Shown here: in pieces, positions 53,049 to 62,696 of the stretch
Numbering within the stretch: the first letter of the stretch is position 1
Layout: each line of letters starts with the position of its first letter
NCBI RefSeq assembly: GCF_000376805.1
Contig: NZ_AQXT01000002.1
Coordinates: forward strand, 806,001-870,000
Origin: Henriciella marina DSM 19595
GTDB taxonomy: Bacteria; Pseudomonadota; Alphaproteobacteria; Caulobacterales; Hyphomonadaceae
Direction: 5' to 3'
Length of the DNA stretch: 64,000 nt
Notes under the pieces: generated by a model
What the model saw: only the letters and a program-made list of their open reading frames with translations
What the model was told of the DNA's origin: nothing
The model's database searches: none
Program-made: the position numbers and the translations under genes

Positions 53049-55619
53049 TCAATAAATCCCGCCCAAATTCTCGTCCGCGACATCATCTTCCTCAGGCGGA
53101 TTGTCACCGAAGCCTTCTGCGGAAGGATCGGCCGTATCATTGCCGCCAAACATGCTGGCGCCCTGATTGCCCGAGATGGAGAACCCATCATCCTCGTCAA
53201 AGACCGCACCCGGCTCTGTGCCCGGCCGGAAGGCTTCGACAATGACCTCACCCGATCTCGATGTCGGCAGACCGCCGGTATCATGATCGACCGAAACAAG
53301 CCGCACACCGGGCGGGATACGGAACGGCATGGCGGGCGCATCCTCGAGCGCTTCTTTCATGAAATTAACGAAGACCGGCAGGGCGACCGAGCCGCCCGCC
53401 TCACCATTTCCAAGCGTTCGCGGCTGGTCAAACCCGACCCAGACACCAACGACGAGGTCCGGCGAGAAGCCATAGAAGAGCGCATCGAAATAATCGTTCG
53501 TCGTCCCGGTCTTGCCGGCCAGAGGCTTGTTGAGGCTGGCTGCGCGCCGGGCCGTCCCGCGCTCCACCACGCCTTCAAGCATGTGCACGACCTGATAGGC
53601 GATCACCGGGTCGATCAGCTGTTCGCGGTCGTCGGCAAGCTCTGGCGGCGTTTCGCCGTCCCAGCTTTCCGAGACGCAGCCTTCGCAGGCGCGCTTGTCA
53701 TGGCGATAGAGCGTCTGGCCGTGCCGGTCCTGAACACGGTCCAGCAGCGTTGGCGTCACTTCCTTGCCGCCATTGACGAAAGCAGCATAGCCGCGCGCCA
53801 TCCGCCAGGGCGTGGTGTCACCAGAGCCCAGCGCCATCGCCGGATAGGCTGGCAGATCGTCATAGAGACCGAACCGCTCGGCAAGCTCGGACACATCTTC
53901 CATGCCGATATCGACGGCCACACGCGCGGTCACCTGGTTGAAGGAGCGCTCCAGCGCGGTGCGCATGGTCACTTCGCCATAGCTGCGCCCCGCAGAATAG
54001 TTCTGAGGCTTCCAGGTCTGGCCCGTTACCTGATCAAAATAGACAAACGGGGAGTCGAGGATTTGCGTCGAAGGCGTATAGCCATTTTCGAGCGCGGCCG
54101 CATAGACGAACGGTTTGAAGGCGGACCCTGGTTGACGCATGCCTTGCGTGACCCGGTTGAACGGGCTCTTGAAGAAGGAATAGCCGCCGACCATTGCCAG
54201 CACGCGCCCGGTATGCGGATCAAGCGCCACGATGGCGCCCTCGACCGCAGGCACCTGTTTCAAGGTCGCCGTTTCGGAAGGCACCGCAATCCAGTCTTCT
54301 TCATTGCGAAGCTCGCCCTCGGCCGGGGCTTCAGCGCCCGGCTTCAGCTCTTCGGTACGCTCGACATCGACGAGAATGACATCGCCGCGCGCAAGACCTT
54401 CGCCGCCATCCGGGCGGTCCCAGCTATTTGCCCAGCGGACATCTTCATCCGGAATGCTGGTCGTGCGGCCATCATTGAGCACAATTACCGCGCCCTCGCC
54501 GGAGATGTCCCGGACCATGCCGGCTTCCCAGTCACCAAAGCCGGCGGGGCGTTCAACTTCCTGGAGTTGGCCCGCAACATCGCCGGACGCATCCACCGAA
54601 GTGAAGGGGCCGCGATAGCCATGGCGGCGGTCATAGGTCTCAAGGCCTGACTGAAGCGCATTCTGGGCGGCAAGCTGCATCTGTGTATCCAGCGTGGTGC
54701 GGATCGAAAGCCCGCCGCGCTCAAGCGCTTCTTCGCCATACTCCTCGATAAGGTCGCGGCGAAGCTCCTGAACGAAATAGGTCGCCGCGGCGTATTCGGG
54801 GCCACGCAGGCGGTCCACGACTTCAAGCGGCTGGGACTTTGCCTCTTCAGCCTCTTCCTCAGTTATGTAGCCGTCTTCCAGCATACGGTTGAGGACATAG
54901 TTGCGGCGGGCCAGAAGACGTTGCGGGCGGCGATAGGGGTTTACCGTCGATGGCGCCTTGGCAAGCGATGCCAGAACGGCCGCTTCCGACAGGCTAAGCT
55001 CTGGAAGCGACTTGTTGAAATAGATCAGAGCGGCAGAGCCGACGCCGTAAGCCCGCACGCCAAGATAGATCTCATTGAGATAAAGCTCGAGAATCTGGTC
55101 CTTGGTGAAGGTGTTTTCCATGCGGCGTGCAATGATCGCTTCCTTGACCTTGCGCTCGATGCGCTGGTCGCGCGTCAGCAACATGTTCTTGGCGACCTGC
55201 TGGGTGATCGTGGACCCGCCCTGCAGGTTGCCATCGCTGCCCGAAAGCTTGATCTGGGCCGAATTGATCGCCCCGCGCAGGATGCCGACATAGTCGAGAC
55301 CATCATGCTCGAAGAACTTCTTGTCTTCGGCGGCGACGAAGGCCTGGGTTACGTGGTCGGGCATGGATTCGATCGGCACGAAGACCCGGTGCTCTTCGGC
55401 AAACTCGGCAATCAGCGTCCCGTCGCCGGCATGAACCCGCGAGGTAATCGGTGGCTCATAGTCGGCAAGACGCTCATGCGATGGCAGGTCCCGCGACAGA
55501 GCGGCGACCCAGAGAACCAGCGCGACGAAGCAGAGCGCACCGATGATAAAGATCCCGATCGCCACGCGGCGGGCAAGCTTCCACGTCAGATAACGCTTCC
55601 AGACCGACTGTTCACTCAT
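53049..55619 (-). CDS. mrcA: Penicillin-binding protein 1A
   Basis: The 856-residue bifunctional peptidoglycan synthase has an N-terminal membrane anchor (about 17-42), a GT51 glycosyltransferase with Glu98 in AAEDKKFFEHDG, GGSTITQQVAKNM and EIYLGVRAYGVG, and a transpeptidase with Ser499 in GSAFKPF, SFNQ and KTGTTNDYFDALFYG. An OB-like segment lies between the two. It is in the order rne / amiC / mrcA / prfB that recurs in Alphaproteobacteria. The C-terminal tail is acidic. Confidence 0.96.
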   Translation of the reverse strand: MSEQSVWKRYLTWKLARRVAIGIFIIGALCFVALVLWVAALSRDLPSHERLADYEPPITSRVHAGDGTLIAEFAEEHRVFVPIESMPDHVTQAFVAAEDKKFFEHDGLDYVGILRGAINSAQIKLSGSDGNLQGGSTITQQVAKNMLLTRDQRIERKVKEAIIARRMENTFTKDQILELYLNEIYLGVRAYGVGSAALIYFNKSLPELSLSEAAVLASLAKAPSTVNPYRRPQRLLARRNYVLNRMLEDGYITEEEAEEAKSQPLEVVDRLRGPEYAAATYFVQELRRDLIEEYGEEALERGGLSIRTTLDTQMQLAAQNALQSGLETYDRRHGYRGPFTSVDASGDVAGQLQEVERPAGFGDWEAGMVRDISGEGAVIVLNDGRTTSIPDEDVRWANSWDRPDGGEGLARGDVILVDVERTEELKPGAEAPAEGELRNEEDWIAVPSETATLKQVPAVEGAIVALDPHTGRVLAMVGGYSFFKSPFNRVTQGMRQPGSAFKPFVYAAALENGYTPSTQILDSPFVYFDQVTGQTWKPQNYSAGRSYGEVTMRTALERSFNQVTARVAVDIGMEDVSELAERFGLYDDLPAYPAMALGSGDTTPWRMARGYAAFVNGGKEVTPTLLDRVQDRHGQTLYRHDKRACEGCVSESWDGETPPELADDREQLIDPVIAYQVVHMLEGVVERGTARRAASLNKPLAGKTGTTNDYFDALFYGFSPDLVVGVWVGFDQPRTLGNGEAGGSVALPVFVNFMKEALEDAPAMPFRIPPGVRLVSVDHDTGGLPTSRSGEVIVEAFRPGTEPGAVFDEDDGFSISGNQGASMFGGNDTADPSAEGFGDNPPEEDDVADENLGGIY

Positions 55620-55743
55620 GCGATGTCCGTTCTCGTCTATTGGGCCAGTCTATTAGGCAACTCTATTCGACACGAGAACAGCGCCTCGCAGAACTAGGTG
55701 ACGAGAGTAAGGCGCGCTGGCGGCAGACGGAAGCCGCGAGCAC

Positions 55744-56931
55744 CTAATTTACTGCAGTATGGCCTGCTGGACGGTCAAAATAGCTATCAATCGCGTTTGC
55801 AATGGCCCGCGCGGCGCGGTTTCGCCCGTCGGCAGAGGCCAGACGCGCAGCATCTGCGCGATTCGTCAGAAAGCCGACCTCGACCAGAACAGCCGGAACA
55901 TCTGGCGCCAGAAGAACGAAGAAGTTCTCCTGGCGGTGACTGTTGCGGACGACCGGCCCTGCCCGGCTGAGTTCCGGGATCAGCAACTCTGCGAAGATCG
56001 ATGAATTCGTTTTGGTTTCCCGCTTGGTGAGGTCGGTCAGGATGCTCGCCACTTCGCGCGAGGTGCCATCCTCGATCGGCAAATGCCAGCCATGCTTGTT
56101 TGCCGTCGGGTCCACCCTGCCCTCGCCGCGTGTATTGAGGGTATAGACGGTCGCCCCGGACACAGAGCGGTTCCCAGCTGCATCGGCATGGATAGAGATA
56201 AAGAGATCGGCGCCCCAGTTACGCGCCATGGAGACGCGGTCTTCATGCTCGATATAGGTGTCGTCGTCGCGGGTGAGGAAAACCGAATAACGCCCCGTTG
56301 CGTCGAGATAGGTTTTCAGGGCCTGCGCCGTTTTCAGCACAACCACTTTTTCGCGCGTTGCATCTTGCGCAGACGCCCCGGGGTCGCGCCCGCCGTGGCC
56401 CGGATCGATGACAATGACGCGTTTGCGTGGCGGCGCTTGCGTTTCTGCAACCTCGAGAGTTTCGCTGACGCCGCCGCCCGCGAAGAAGGCCGCGCGCCGG
56501 TCGACATCGATGGAAGCGTCCCTGTCGAACCGGTTGGGCGCAACGCGGACAAGGTCAACGACCAGACGATGGCGCGGATCGCTGCTTGTCGGGCCAACGC
56601 TAAGCGCGCGGGAGACGGTCACGGGTTTTTTCAATCTGAAGGCGATCCCGCCCCCGAGGATTTCATAGGATGATACCGCGCCTGTTGGGGGCGGCGTTAC
56701 GGCCCGGTCAGCAACGCGCGAACCCGGAAAGTCGACAGTAACGAAAAGGTCACCCGCTTCAGACAGAGAGAAGATCCCGTGGTGGATCTCTCCATTCGAG
56801 GCAAGTGTGATTCGGGTGTACTCGCCCTCACCCTCGACGCGAATTTCGCTGATTTCGCCCGCCCACGCGCTGACACACAGCCAGACGGAAGCGCAGACAA
56901 CTAGAATAAAATACCGAACTGAAATGGTCAT
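55744..56931 (-). CDS. amiC: N-acetylmuramoyl-L-alanine amidase (AMIN + Amidase_3)
   Basis: The 395-residue periplasmic amidase splits cell-wall peptides during division. It has a signal peptide (ending CVSAWAGEIS), an AMIN localisation domain (about 28-125) and a catalytic Amidase_3 domain with VIDPGHGGRDPGA, EHEDRVSMARNW, SIHADAAGNRSVSGATVYTL and VEVGFLTNRADA, giving the zinc His/Glu residues. It is divergent from rne, with a 398-bp gap holding the rne leader. Confidence 0.94.
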   Translation of the reverse strand: MTISVRYFILVVCASVWLCVSAWAGEISEIRVEGEGEYTRITLASNGEIHHGIFSLSEAGDLFVTVDFPGSRVADRAVTPPPTGAVSSYEILGGGIAFRLKKPVTVSRALSVGPTSSDPRHRLVVDLVRVAPNRFDRDASIDVDRRAAFFAGGGVSETLEVAETQAPPRKRVIVIDPGHGGRDPGASAQDATREKVVVLKTAQALKTYLDATGRYSVFLTRDDDTYIEHEDRVSMARNWGADLFISIHADAAGNRSVSGATVYTLNTRGEGRVDPTANKHGWHLPIEDGTSREVASILTDLTKRETKTNSSIFAELLIPELSRAGPVVRNSHRQENFFVLLAPDVPAVLVEVGFLTNRADAARLASADGRNRAARAIANAIDSYFDRPAGHTAVN

Positions 56932-57329
56932 GGCCCTGTCGAAAGTCGCTGAGTCATTGAGTTTGAAGAATGCATCGGCTTCGTTAATCCAGCGTTTACC
57001 GTCAGAGAAGCCACTGCTTATTTCGTACTTCTCTGATTTTTGAGCTTTTCATTAGGTCCAGCTTTCGGCATGCTTCTACAGACCTCTATAAAGGGGCAGA
57101 GCCATTTCCGGATGGCGTGTAGACGGGCGTACTTCCCCGCGCATGACATTTTCGGACACGGAACAACCAGCAATGTATCTTATGTCCCAGCAAGCACCGT
57201 CGAGACTAGCGCCTAAAGGCGCGCAGACGTGCGGACGCAAGGTATCCCGTTACAACTTAACTGGCGTTCGCCGCAGCACAGGGATGACAACTTCCCGCGC
57301 CGCGCCGCCAGATCACAAGGCGATAACCT
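56932..57329. promoter_or_regulatory. Divergent amiC / rne region including a long rne 5' leader
   Basis: These 398 bp carry no gene I can support; small open frames start in it but look like shadows. A TATAAA (57089-57094) about 240 bp before the rne start is a plausible -10. A tight inverted repeat GCGCC-TAAA-GGCGC lies at 57209-57222. A long leader upstream of rne fits the known autoregulation of RNase E in other bacteria, but the leader end is inferred. Near 56984-56998 a TTAA-N7-TTTA pair resembles a CtrA half-match. Confidence 0.45.
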
Positions 57330-59942
57330 ATGAGCAAATTGATGCTGATCGATGCGGTCCACCCGGAGGAAACCCGGGTCGCGCTCGTATCGGATGGACG
57401 CGTAGATGACTTCGATTTCGAAACCACAGGCAAGGAACAGCTAAGAGGCAATATCTACCTCGCCAAGGTGACGCGGGTCGAACCCTCGCTCCAGGCCTGT
57501 TTTGTTGAGTATGGCGGCAACCGCCACGGCTTTCTCGCTTTCAACGAAATCCATCCAGACTATTACCAGCTTCCCCAGGCAGACCGCGAAGCGCTGCTTC
57601 AGGATGCCGCCCGCGCCGCCGTCGATGATGACGATGACGGTTTTGCAGCTGACGATCCTCATGATGATGACGACGACGCCAGCAGCGATGATGGTGACGG
57701 CGACGATAGCGAAAATGAGTCCGATGCTGATGAAGCTGCCTCTGAAGCGGCTGCCGCCAAGCCGCGGCCGCAGGCAAGCTCCAAACGCTACAAGATCCAG
57801 GAAGTCATTCGCCGCCGGCAGGTGATGCTGGTCCAGGTGGTCAAGGAAGAGCGCGGCAACAAAGGCGCAGCGCTTACCACTTTCCTGTCGCTGGCCGGCC
57901 GCTACAGCGTTCTTATGCCGAATACGCCGCGCGGCGGCGGCATTTCCCGCAAGATTGCGAACGGTGCTGACCGCAAACGGTTGAAGGAAATCATGTCCAG
58001 CCTCGACGTGCCGACCGGCATGGGGCTGATCGTGCGCACGGCCGGTGCCAAACGCACCAAGACCGACATCCGCCGCGACTATGAATACCTCCAGAAGCTC
58101 TGGGACAATATCCGTGGCCGGACCATGGAATCGATCGCGCCCTGCATCATTCATGAAGAAGGCGGCCTCGTTCACCGCGCCATGCGCGACATGTTCGACA
58201 AGGATATCGAGGAAGTCATCATCCAGGGTCAGGCGGCCTATAGAGAGGCAAAAGACCTCTCCAAGATGATCATGCCGACGCAGGCAAAGAAGGTGAAACA
58301 GTGGAAATCCGCTGCGCCGCTCTTTGTCTCTGAGGCAGTTGAAGAACAGCTGGACTCCATCTTCTCGCCGACCGTGCAGATGAAGTCGGGCGGCTATCTG
58401 GTCATCAACCAGACAGAAGCCCTGGTTGCCGTCGACGTGAACTCTGGCAAGGCGACGAAAGAACGCAATATCGAGCAGACCGCCCTGCGCACCAATCTGG
58501 AAGCAGCCGAAGAAGTCTGCCGCCAGATGCGCCTTCGCGATCTCGCCGGCCTCATCGTGATCGATTTCATCGACATGGATGAGAACAAGAACAATCGCGC
58601 GGTTGAAAAGAAGCTGAAAGACTGCCTCAAATTCGACCGGGCCCGCGTGCAGAGCGGCAAGATCTCTCAGTTTGGTCTGATGGAAATTTCACGTCAGCGC
58701 CGCCGCGCCGGTGTGCTTCAGGCAACATCTGATCCGTGCGATGCATGTGATGGGACAGGCCGGCGCCGGTCGGTTCCGTCTGCAGCGCTCCAGCTCCTTC
58801 GCGCGCTGGAAGCGCGCGCCGCAGGTGGCGGACTCGCCTCCATCACTGTCCACGCCCCCACCGACGTGGCGCTCTACCTTCTCAACAATAAGCGCGAAGC
58901 GGTTACCGAGATTGAGGACGTCGCCGGCTTTGCGATCTCCATCCAGTCGTCAGAAGAACTCCTTCCCGGCGATTTCCGGATCGATGCCGAGAAGGACCCG
59001 AATTACAAATCCCGCCGTGGCCGCAAATCGGACCGTAATCGTCATATCAGCGGCGACGCCGATGACGATCAGCTGCCCGATGAGGGCGACGAAATGGCAG
59101 AGGACGATGTCGAGGAAGATGATTCCGAGACTGAGGCTGATGCCGGGTCCGAAGCCGACACGGACGATGATGGCGACAATCAGCAGTCATCGGATGATGG
59201 CTCCGACAATGACGACTCGTCAGGCAGCTCACGCAAGCGCAGGCGCCGCGGTCGCCGCGGCGGTCGCCGCAGACGGCGCGAGCCAAACCCTGTCGTGCCA
59301 CTGGATGGCGGCGCGCTTCTTGATGGCATCGCGCACAGCGTCGCCATGATGATCGATGAGGAGCCACCTGCCCTCCCCGATCCAGATGAAGCCAACCGGT
59401 CGAATTCGGCCCAGCCGCAACTTGCCAAGGCTGTCGCGCTTGATGCCATCAAACAGGATGATGGCGACTCGAAGGGCGAAAGCAATTCGAGCGAAGACGA
59501 TGGCGCAGAGAAGGAAGACAAACCAAAGCCGCGCCGGTCGCGCTCACGCCGCAGTCGTGGTGGACGTCGCCCGTCGCAGAAGGCGAACGCCGAGGCTGAA
59601 GGAACGGACGCCAAAGCAGACGATGCGGTAAGCTCGCCAGAGCAAGAGGCGCCATCGAGCGACCAGACCGCTTCCGAACAGCCGACGCAGGACAAGGCCC
59701 CTGCCGAAGAGGTCGCAGCGCCAACGCCGGCGCCGAAGGAGCCCGAACCTGTCGCGGCAGCAGCTGATACGGCTAAGGAAACTGAAACACCGGAGGAGCC
59801 TTCTGCCGCCGCCGTTTCCGAGCCCGGAAAACCTGTCGCCAGCGAACCCGTTCTCGTCGCCGACGAAAAACAGGCTCCGGCCAAGGAAGAGAAAAAAGAA
59901 GAGAAGCCGAAACGGCGTGGCTGGTGGGCCCGCCGTCGCTAA
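57330..59942 (+). CDS. rne: Ribonuclease E
   Basis: The 870-residue endoribonuclease organises RNA decay and rRNA processing. It has an S1 domain interrupted by an acidic insert of about 55 residues (around 92-150, rich in Asp), the catalytic Asp369 in AVDVNSGKATKE and Asp412 in LIVIDFIDMDENKN, the zinc-link SDPCDACDGTGRR with two Cys, and a long C-terminal half rich in acidic runs and an Arg cluster (RKRRRRGRRGGRRRRR). The acidic/basic tail is the likely degradosome scaffold. No ring-shaped degradosome partners are visible nearby. Confidence 0.95.
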   Translation: MSKLMLIDAVHPEETRVALVSDGRVDDFDFETTGKEQLRGNIYLAKVTRVEPSLQACFVEYGGNRHGFLAFNEIHPDYYQLPQADREALLQDAARAAVDDDDDGFAADDPHDDDDDASSDDGDGDDSENESDADEAASEAAAAKPRPQASSKRYKIQEVIRRRQVMLVQVVKEERGNKGAALTTFLSLAGRYSVLMPNTPRGGGISRKIANGADRKRLKEIMSSLDVPTGMGLIVRTAGAKRTKTDIRRDYEYLQKLWDNIRGRTMESIAPCIIHEEGGLVHRAMRDMFDKDIEEVIIQGQAAYREAKDLSKMIMPTQAKKVKQWKSAAPLFVSEAVEEQLDSIFSPTVQMKSGGYLVINQTEALVAVDVNSGKATKERNIEQTALRTNLEAAEEVCRQMRLRDLAGLIVIDFIDMDENKNNRAVEKKLKDCLKFDRARVQSGKISQFGLMEISRQRRRAGVLQATSDPCDACDGTGRRRSVPSAALQLLRALEARAAGGGLASITVHAPTDVALYLLNNKREAVTEIEDVAGFAISIQSSEELLPGDFRIDAEKDPNYKSRRGRKSDRNRHISGDADDDQLPDEGDEMAEDDVEEDDSETEADAGSEADTDDDGDNQQSSDDGSDNDDSSGSSRKRRRRGRRGGRRRRREPNPVVPLDGGALLDGIAHSVAMMIDEEPPALPDPDEANRSNSAQPQLAKAVALDAIKQDDGDSKGESNSSEDDGAEKEDKPKPRRSRSRRSRGGRRPSQKANAEAEGTDAKADDAVSSPEQEAPSSDQTASEQPTQDKAPAEEVAAPTPAPKEPEPVAAAADTAKETETPEEPSAAAVSEPGKPVASEPVLVADEKQAPAKEEKKEEKPKRRGWWARRR

Positions 59943-59964
59943 GGCGACTTACGCTTCAGACTGA

Positions 59965-61011
59965 TCAGGCAGATTGCGCCGCCGCAATGCGTGTGCGTGC
60001 AATCTGCTCGGCCACCTCATTTGTCGGCGCGTTCCGGCTCAGTGCTTCGTCGAGCACTTCGCCCAGCGTCTCGATGAGGACGTTCAGCTTGCCCATGACC
60101 CAGTTTCTCGAATAGGCACCGGAAATCTCCGCAGCCACATTGATGATGCCGCCGCCATTGATGACGTAATCTGGTGCATAGAGGATGCCCCGGTCACGGA
60201 GAGCGGCGTCCATTTCGGCGATGGAAAGCTGATTGTTCGCGCCGCCTGCAACGACTTTGGCTTTCAGACGCGGCAGCGTCTGCGGATTGATGACCGCGCC
60301 AAGCGCGTTCGGCGAGAAGATGTCGACATACTGATCATAGATCTCGTCTGTCGCGACGACCGTGGCCCCGGTACGCGCGCTGACATCTTTCAGCAATGCC
60401 TCATCAATGTCCGCAATGATGAGGGTCGCGCCCTCTTCCGCGAGATGATCGCAGAGATAACCGCCAACATGACCGACGCCCTGGACCGCAATGGTGCGCC
60501 CCGAGAGGTCATCTGTACCAAAAACGCGCTTTGCACTGGCCTTGATGCCGCGATAGACGCCAAGCGCGGTGATCGGCGATGGGTCGCCGCTCGCCGCATC
60601 GCCCTGGTCCAGTCCGGCGACGTATTTCGTCTGCGTCGCCACGATTTCCATGTCTTTCGGGCTGATCCCCACGTCTTCGGCGGTATAGTACGAACCGTTC
60701 AGTGAATTGATCGCACGACCGAACGCCTCGAACAGGGCCGGTGACTTGTCGGTTTTCGAATTGCCCCAGATAACGGCCTTGCCGCCGCCGAGCGGCAGGC
60801 CCGCCATGGCATTCTTGAAACTCATCCCCTTGGAGAGGCGCAGGGCATCGCGAAGCGCTTCTTCCCCGGTATCATAATTCCACATCCGGCATCCGCCCGC
60901 CGCTGGCCCAAGCGCCGTCGAATGCACCGCGATAATGGCTTTCAGGCCACTCGCCTTGTCTTCGAACATATGGACGCCTTCATGACCGTCGAAGGAAGGA
61001 TGGTCGAACAT
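59965..61011 (-). CDS. Leucine dehydrogenase-type Glu/Leu/Phe/Val dehydrogenase
   Basis: The 348-residue NAD-dependent amino-acid dehydrogenase oxidatively deaminates branched-chain amino acids in its family. Its substrate part has STALGPAAGGCRMW and the Lys motif LPLGGGKAVIWG; the coenzyme part has AVQGVGHVGGYLCDHLAEEGATLIIADID and the C-terminal PDYVINGGGIINVAAE. This is closest in pattern to leucine dehydrogenases. It stands alone in the minus orientation between rne and the lipoprotein hydrolase. Confidence 0.9.
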   Translation of the reverse strand: MFDHPSFDGHEGVHMFEDKASGLKAIIAVHSTALGPAAGGCRMWNYDTGEEALRDALRLSKGMSFKNAMAGLPLGGGKAVIWGNSKTDKSPALFEAFGRAINSLNGSYYTAEDVGISPKDMEIVATQTKYVAGLDQGDAASGDPSPITALGVYRGIKASAKRVFGTDDLSGRTIAVQGVGHVGGYLCDHLAEEGATLIIADIDEALLKDVSARTGATVVATDEIYDQYVDIFSPNALGAVINPQTLPRLKAKVVAGGANNQLSIAEMDAALRDRGILYAPDYVINGGGIINVAAEISGAYSRNWVMGKLNVLIETLGEVLDEALSRNAPTNEVAEQIARTRIAAAQSA

Positions 61012-61075
61012 GGCTGATCTCCTGAATGTCTCGCCACGGCCTTAGCGCGCTGGAATTGGCGGTCAACCGCTTCGC

Positions 61076-62065
61076 TCACCTGTCTGGAATGGCAGATACG
61101 CCCGACGGCAAGCTTGCAGAAGGATCTTGCATGAAAGCCCACATATCGGCGTAGACGATTTCAGCCTGAAGGTCTCTCAGCAGCATATGATACCCCTTGG
61201 GATAGTAGGCGGTACGCACATGTTCGGGCAGGCTCCGGATGGTCCGTTTCATGCCTGCTGGCGGGATGACAATGTCCTTGGCACCATAGGTCAGAAGCGT
61301 GGGCATCGATGCGGGCAGCTTTGGTGCGGCGGCATGCGCTTCCTCCATGAGGGCGACGACGCCGTAGACCTGATCAATCCGGTTGTCCGTCATGCGCAGT
61401 GGGTCTGCCATCATCCGGCGCAGCATCTCGATATTGTCCGAAGGCTCGATCTTGACCCCGCGCGGAGGCCGGACAACCCATCCTGGCCGCGAATGTGCAG
61501 AAAGCCAGAGGGCCCCGCGATAGAGCCAGTTCATGGCGCCCCAGCCGCGCAGACCCGGCCCGGACAGGATCAACCTGTCCACGCCTTCAGGCGGATTATC
61601 CGACCCGAACGCGGTCATCGTGACCGACCCGCCCATCGATATCCCGACCAGCGTTAGCGTCGCATCTGGATGACGCGCGCGCACCAGATCTACCGCAACG
61701 CGCAAATCCTTCCGCATCAGCTCCGGGTCAGGCCAGATGCCCCGCCCGATGGACCGGCCAAACCCTCGCTGGTCATAGGCATAGGTCTTCACACCGCGCG
61801 CGGCGAACCATGGCGCGGCCATGTGAAAGGCGTTGGCGTAGTCATTCATGCCATGAACGCCAAGAATGACGTGCTCGCGTTCGGCTGGCGCGGGCTCAGC
61901 GTCCCAGACTGTCAGGCCAAGCTCCGCCCCATCGAAACTGACAAAGGTCGAAAGCTCCGGCGCGAGGTCCGGCTGGACCTGCCCATCAGTCATGAGCGCC
62001 TCCTGCATGCGCGGTGTGGCGCAGGCTGAAACGGTAAGCAGGAGAACGAGGATCAGCCATCTCAA
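61076..62065 (-). CDS. Lipoprotein alpha/beta hydrolase (monoacylglycerol lipase-like)
   Basis: The protein of about 329 residues begins at a TTG that overlaps the stop of the upstream UDG gene (TTGA); from there it has a clean lipoprotein signal ending TVSAC (Cys15). A longer frame to 62119 would lack this signal. Serine-hydrolase motifs are GISMGGS (nucleophile), YGAKDIVIPP (Asp) and PKGYHMLLRD (His), with GVHGMNDYANAFHMAAPWF as the oxyanion region. It is likely a lysophospholipase or monoacylglycerol lipase; the substrate is inferred. Confidence 0.88.
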   Translation of the reverse strand: MRWLILVLLLTVSACATPRMQEALMTDGQVQPDLAPELSTFVSFDGAELGLTVWDAEPAPAEREHVILGVHGMNDYANAFHMAAPWFAARGVKTYAYDQRGFGRSIGRGIWPDPELMRKDLRVAVDLVRARHPDATLTLVGISMGGSVTMTAFGSDNPPEGVDRLILSGPGLRGWGAMNWLYRGALWLSAHSRPGWVVRPPRGVKIEPSDNIEMLRRMMADPLRMTDNRIDQVYGVVALMEEAHAAAPKLPASMPTLLTYGAKDIVIPPAGMKRTIRSLPEHVRTAYYPKGYHMLLRDLQAEIVYADMWAFMQDPSASLPSGVSAIPDR

Positions 62066-62649
62066 AGCAGGTCTCTCACTTTCTGGCGCAGCACAGGCAG
62101 GACATCTGCCGCAAACCACGGGTTCCTCTTCAGCCAGGCATTGTTGCGCCAGCTTGGATGGGGTGTCGGCAGGATACCGGCCTCCAGATGGGTACGCCAG
62201 CTACGAACTGTTTCGGTTAGCGTTCGCGAGGCGTCAGGTCCAAGGTGCCATTTCTGAGCATAGCCGCCGATGGCCAGAACCAGTTTGATATCTGGCAAGC
62301 GCTCCAGAAGTCCCGGCCGCCAGGTGGGCGCGCAGACTTTCATGGGCGGCAGGTCGCCGCCATTTTTGTCATAGCCTGGAAAGCAGAAGCCCATGGGCGC
62401 AATCACGACCCGGGACTCGTCATAAAATTCTTCTTCGCTGACACCCATCCATTCGCGCAGGCGCACGCCGGACGGGTCTGCAAATGGCCTGGATGAACGG
62501 TCGGCGAGGTTTCCCGGCGCCTGGCTCGCAATCAGGATGCGCGCCCCCTTTGCGGCTCTGACAATGGGGTTTGGCGAACGCTGCATCTGGCCTGCGCAGA
62601 TCGTGCAGGCGCGTAATTGTTCAAGATAGGTGTTCAGCTCATCGTTCAC
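62062..62649 (-). CDS. Uracil-DNA glycosylase family protein
   Basis: The 195-residue UDG-superfamily protein (PF03167) has an early CTIC pair, IASQAPGNLADRSSRPFADPSGVRLREWM and the second catalytic-loop motif LPTPHPSWRNNAWL. It also has PMGFCFPGYDKNGGDLPP. It removes uracil or related bases in its superfamily, but this branch is little tested. The frame opens with TTG at 62679; I prefer the GTG at 62649 (MNDELNTYLEQL), which fits family length. It overlaps the lipoprotein gene by 4 bp. Confidence 0.85.
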   Translation of the reverse strand: MNDELNTYLEQLRACTICAGQMQRSPNPIVRAAKGARILIASQAPGNLADRSSRPFADPSGVRLREWMGVSEEEFYDESRVVIAPMGFCFPGYDKNGGDLPPMKVCAPTWRPGLLERLPDIKLVLAIGGYAQKWHLGPDASRTLTETVRSWRTHLEAGILPTPHPSWRNNAWLKRNPWFAADVLPVLRQKVRDLL

Positions 62650-62696
62650 TTGCGCCAAGATGGATAGGCAATAGCCCAAAGCAAGGACGAACGCGC

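Noticed and set aside
53283-54650. 455-codon open frame opposite mrcA
   Set aside because: It is antisense to PBP1A, whose motifs are intact; composition looks like a high-GC shadow.
56984-56998. CtrA-like half site TTAA-N7-TTTA upstream of amiC
   Set aside because: The second half has one mismatch, and such pairs occur by chance; kept only as a remark in the region entry.
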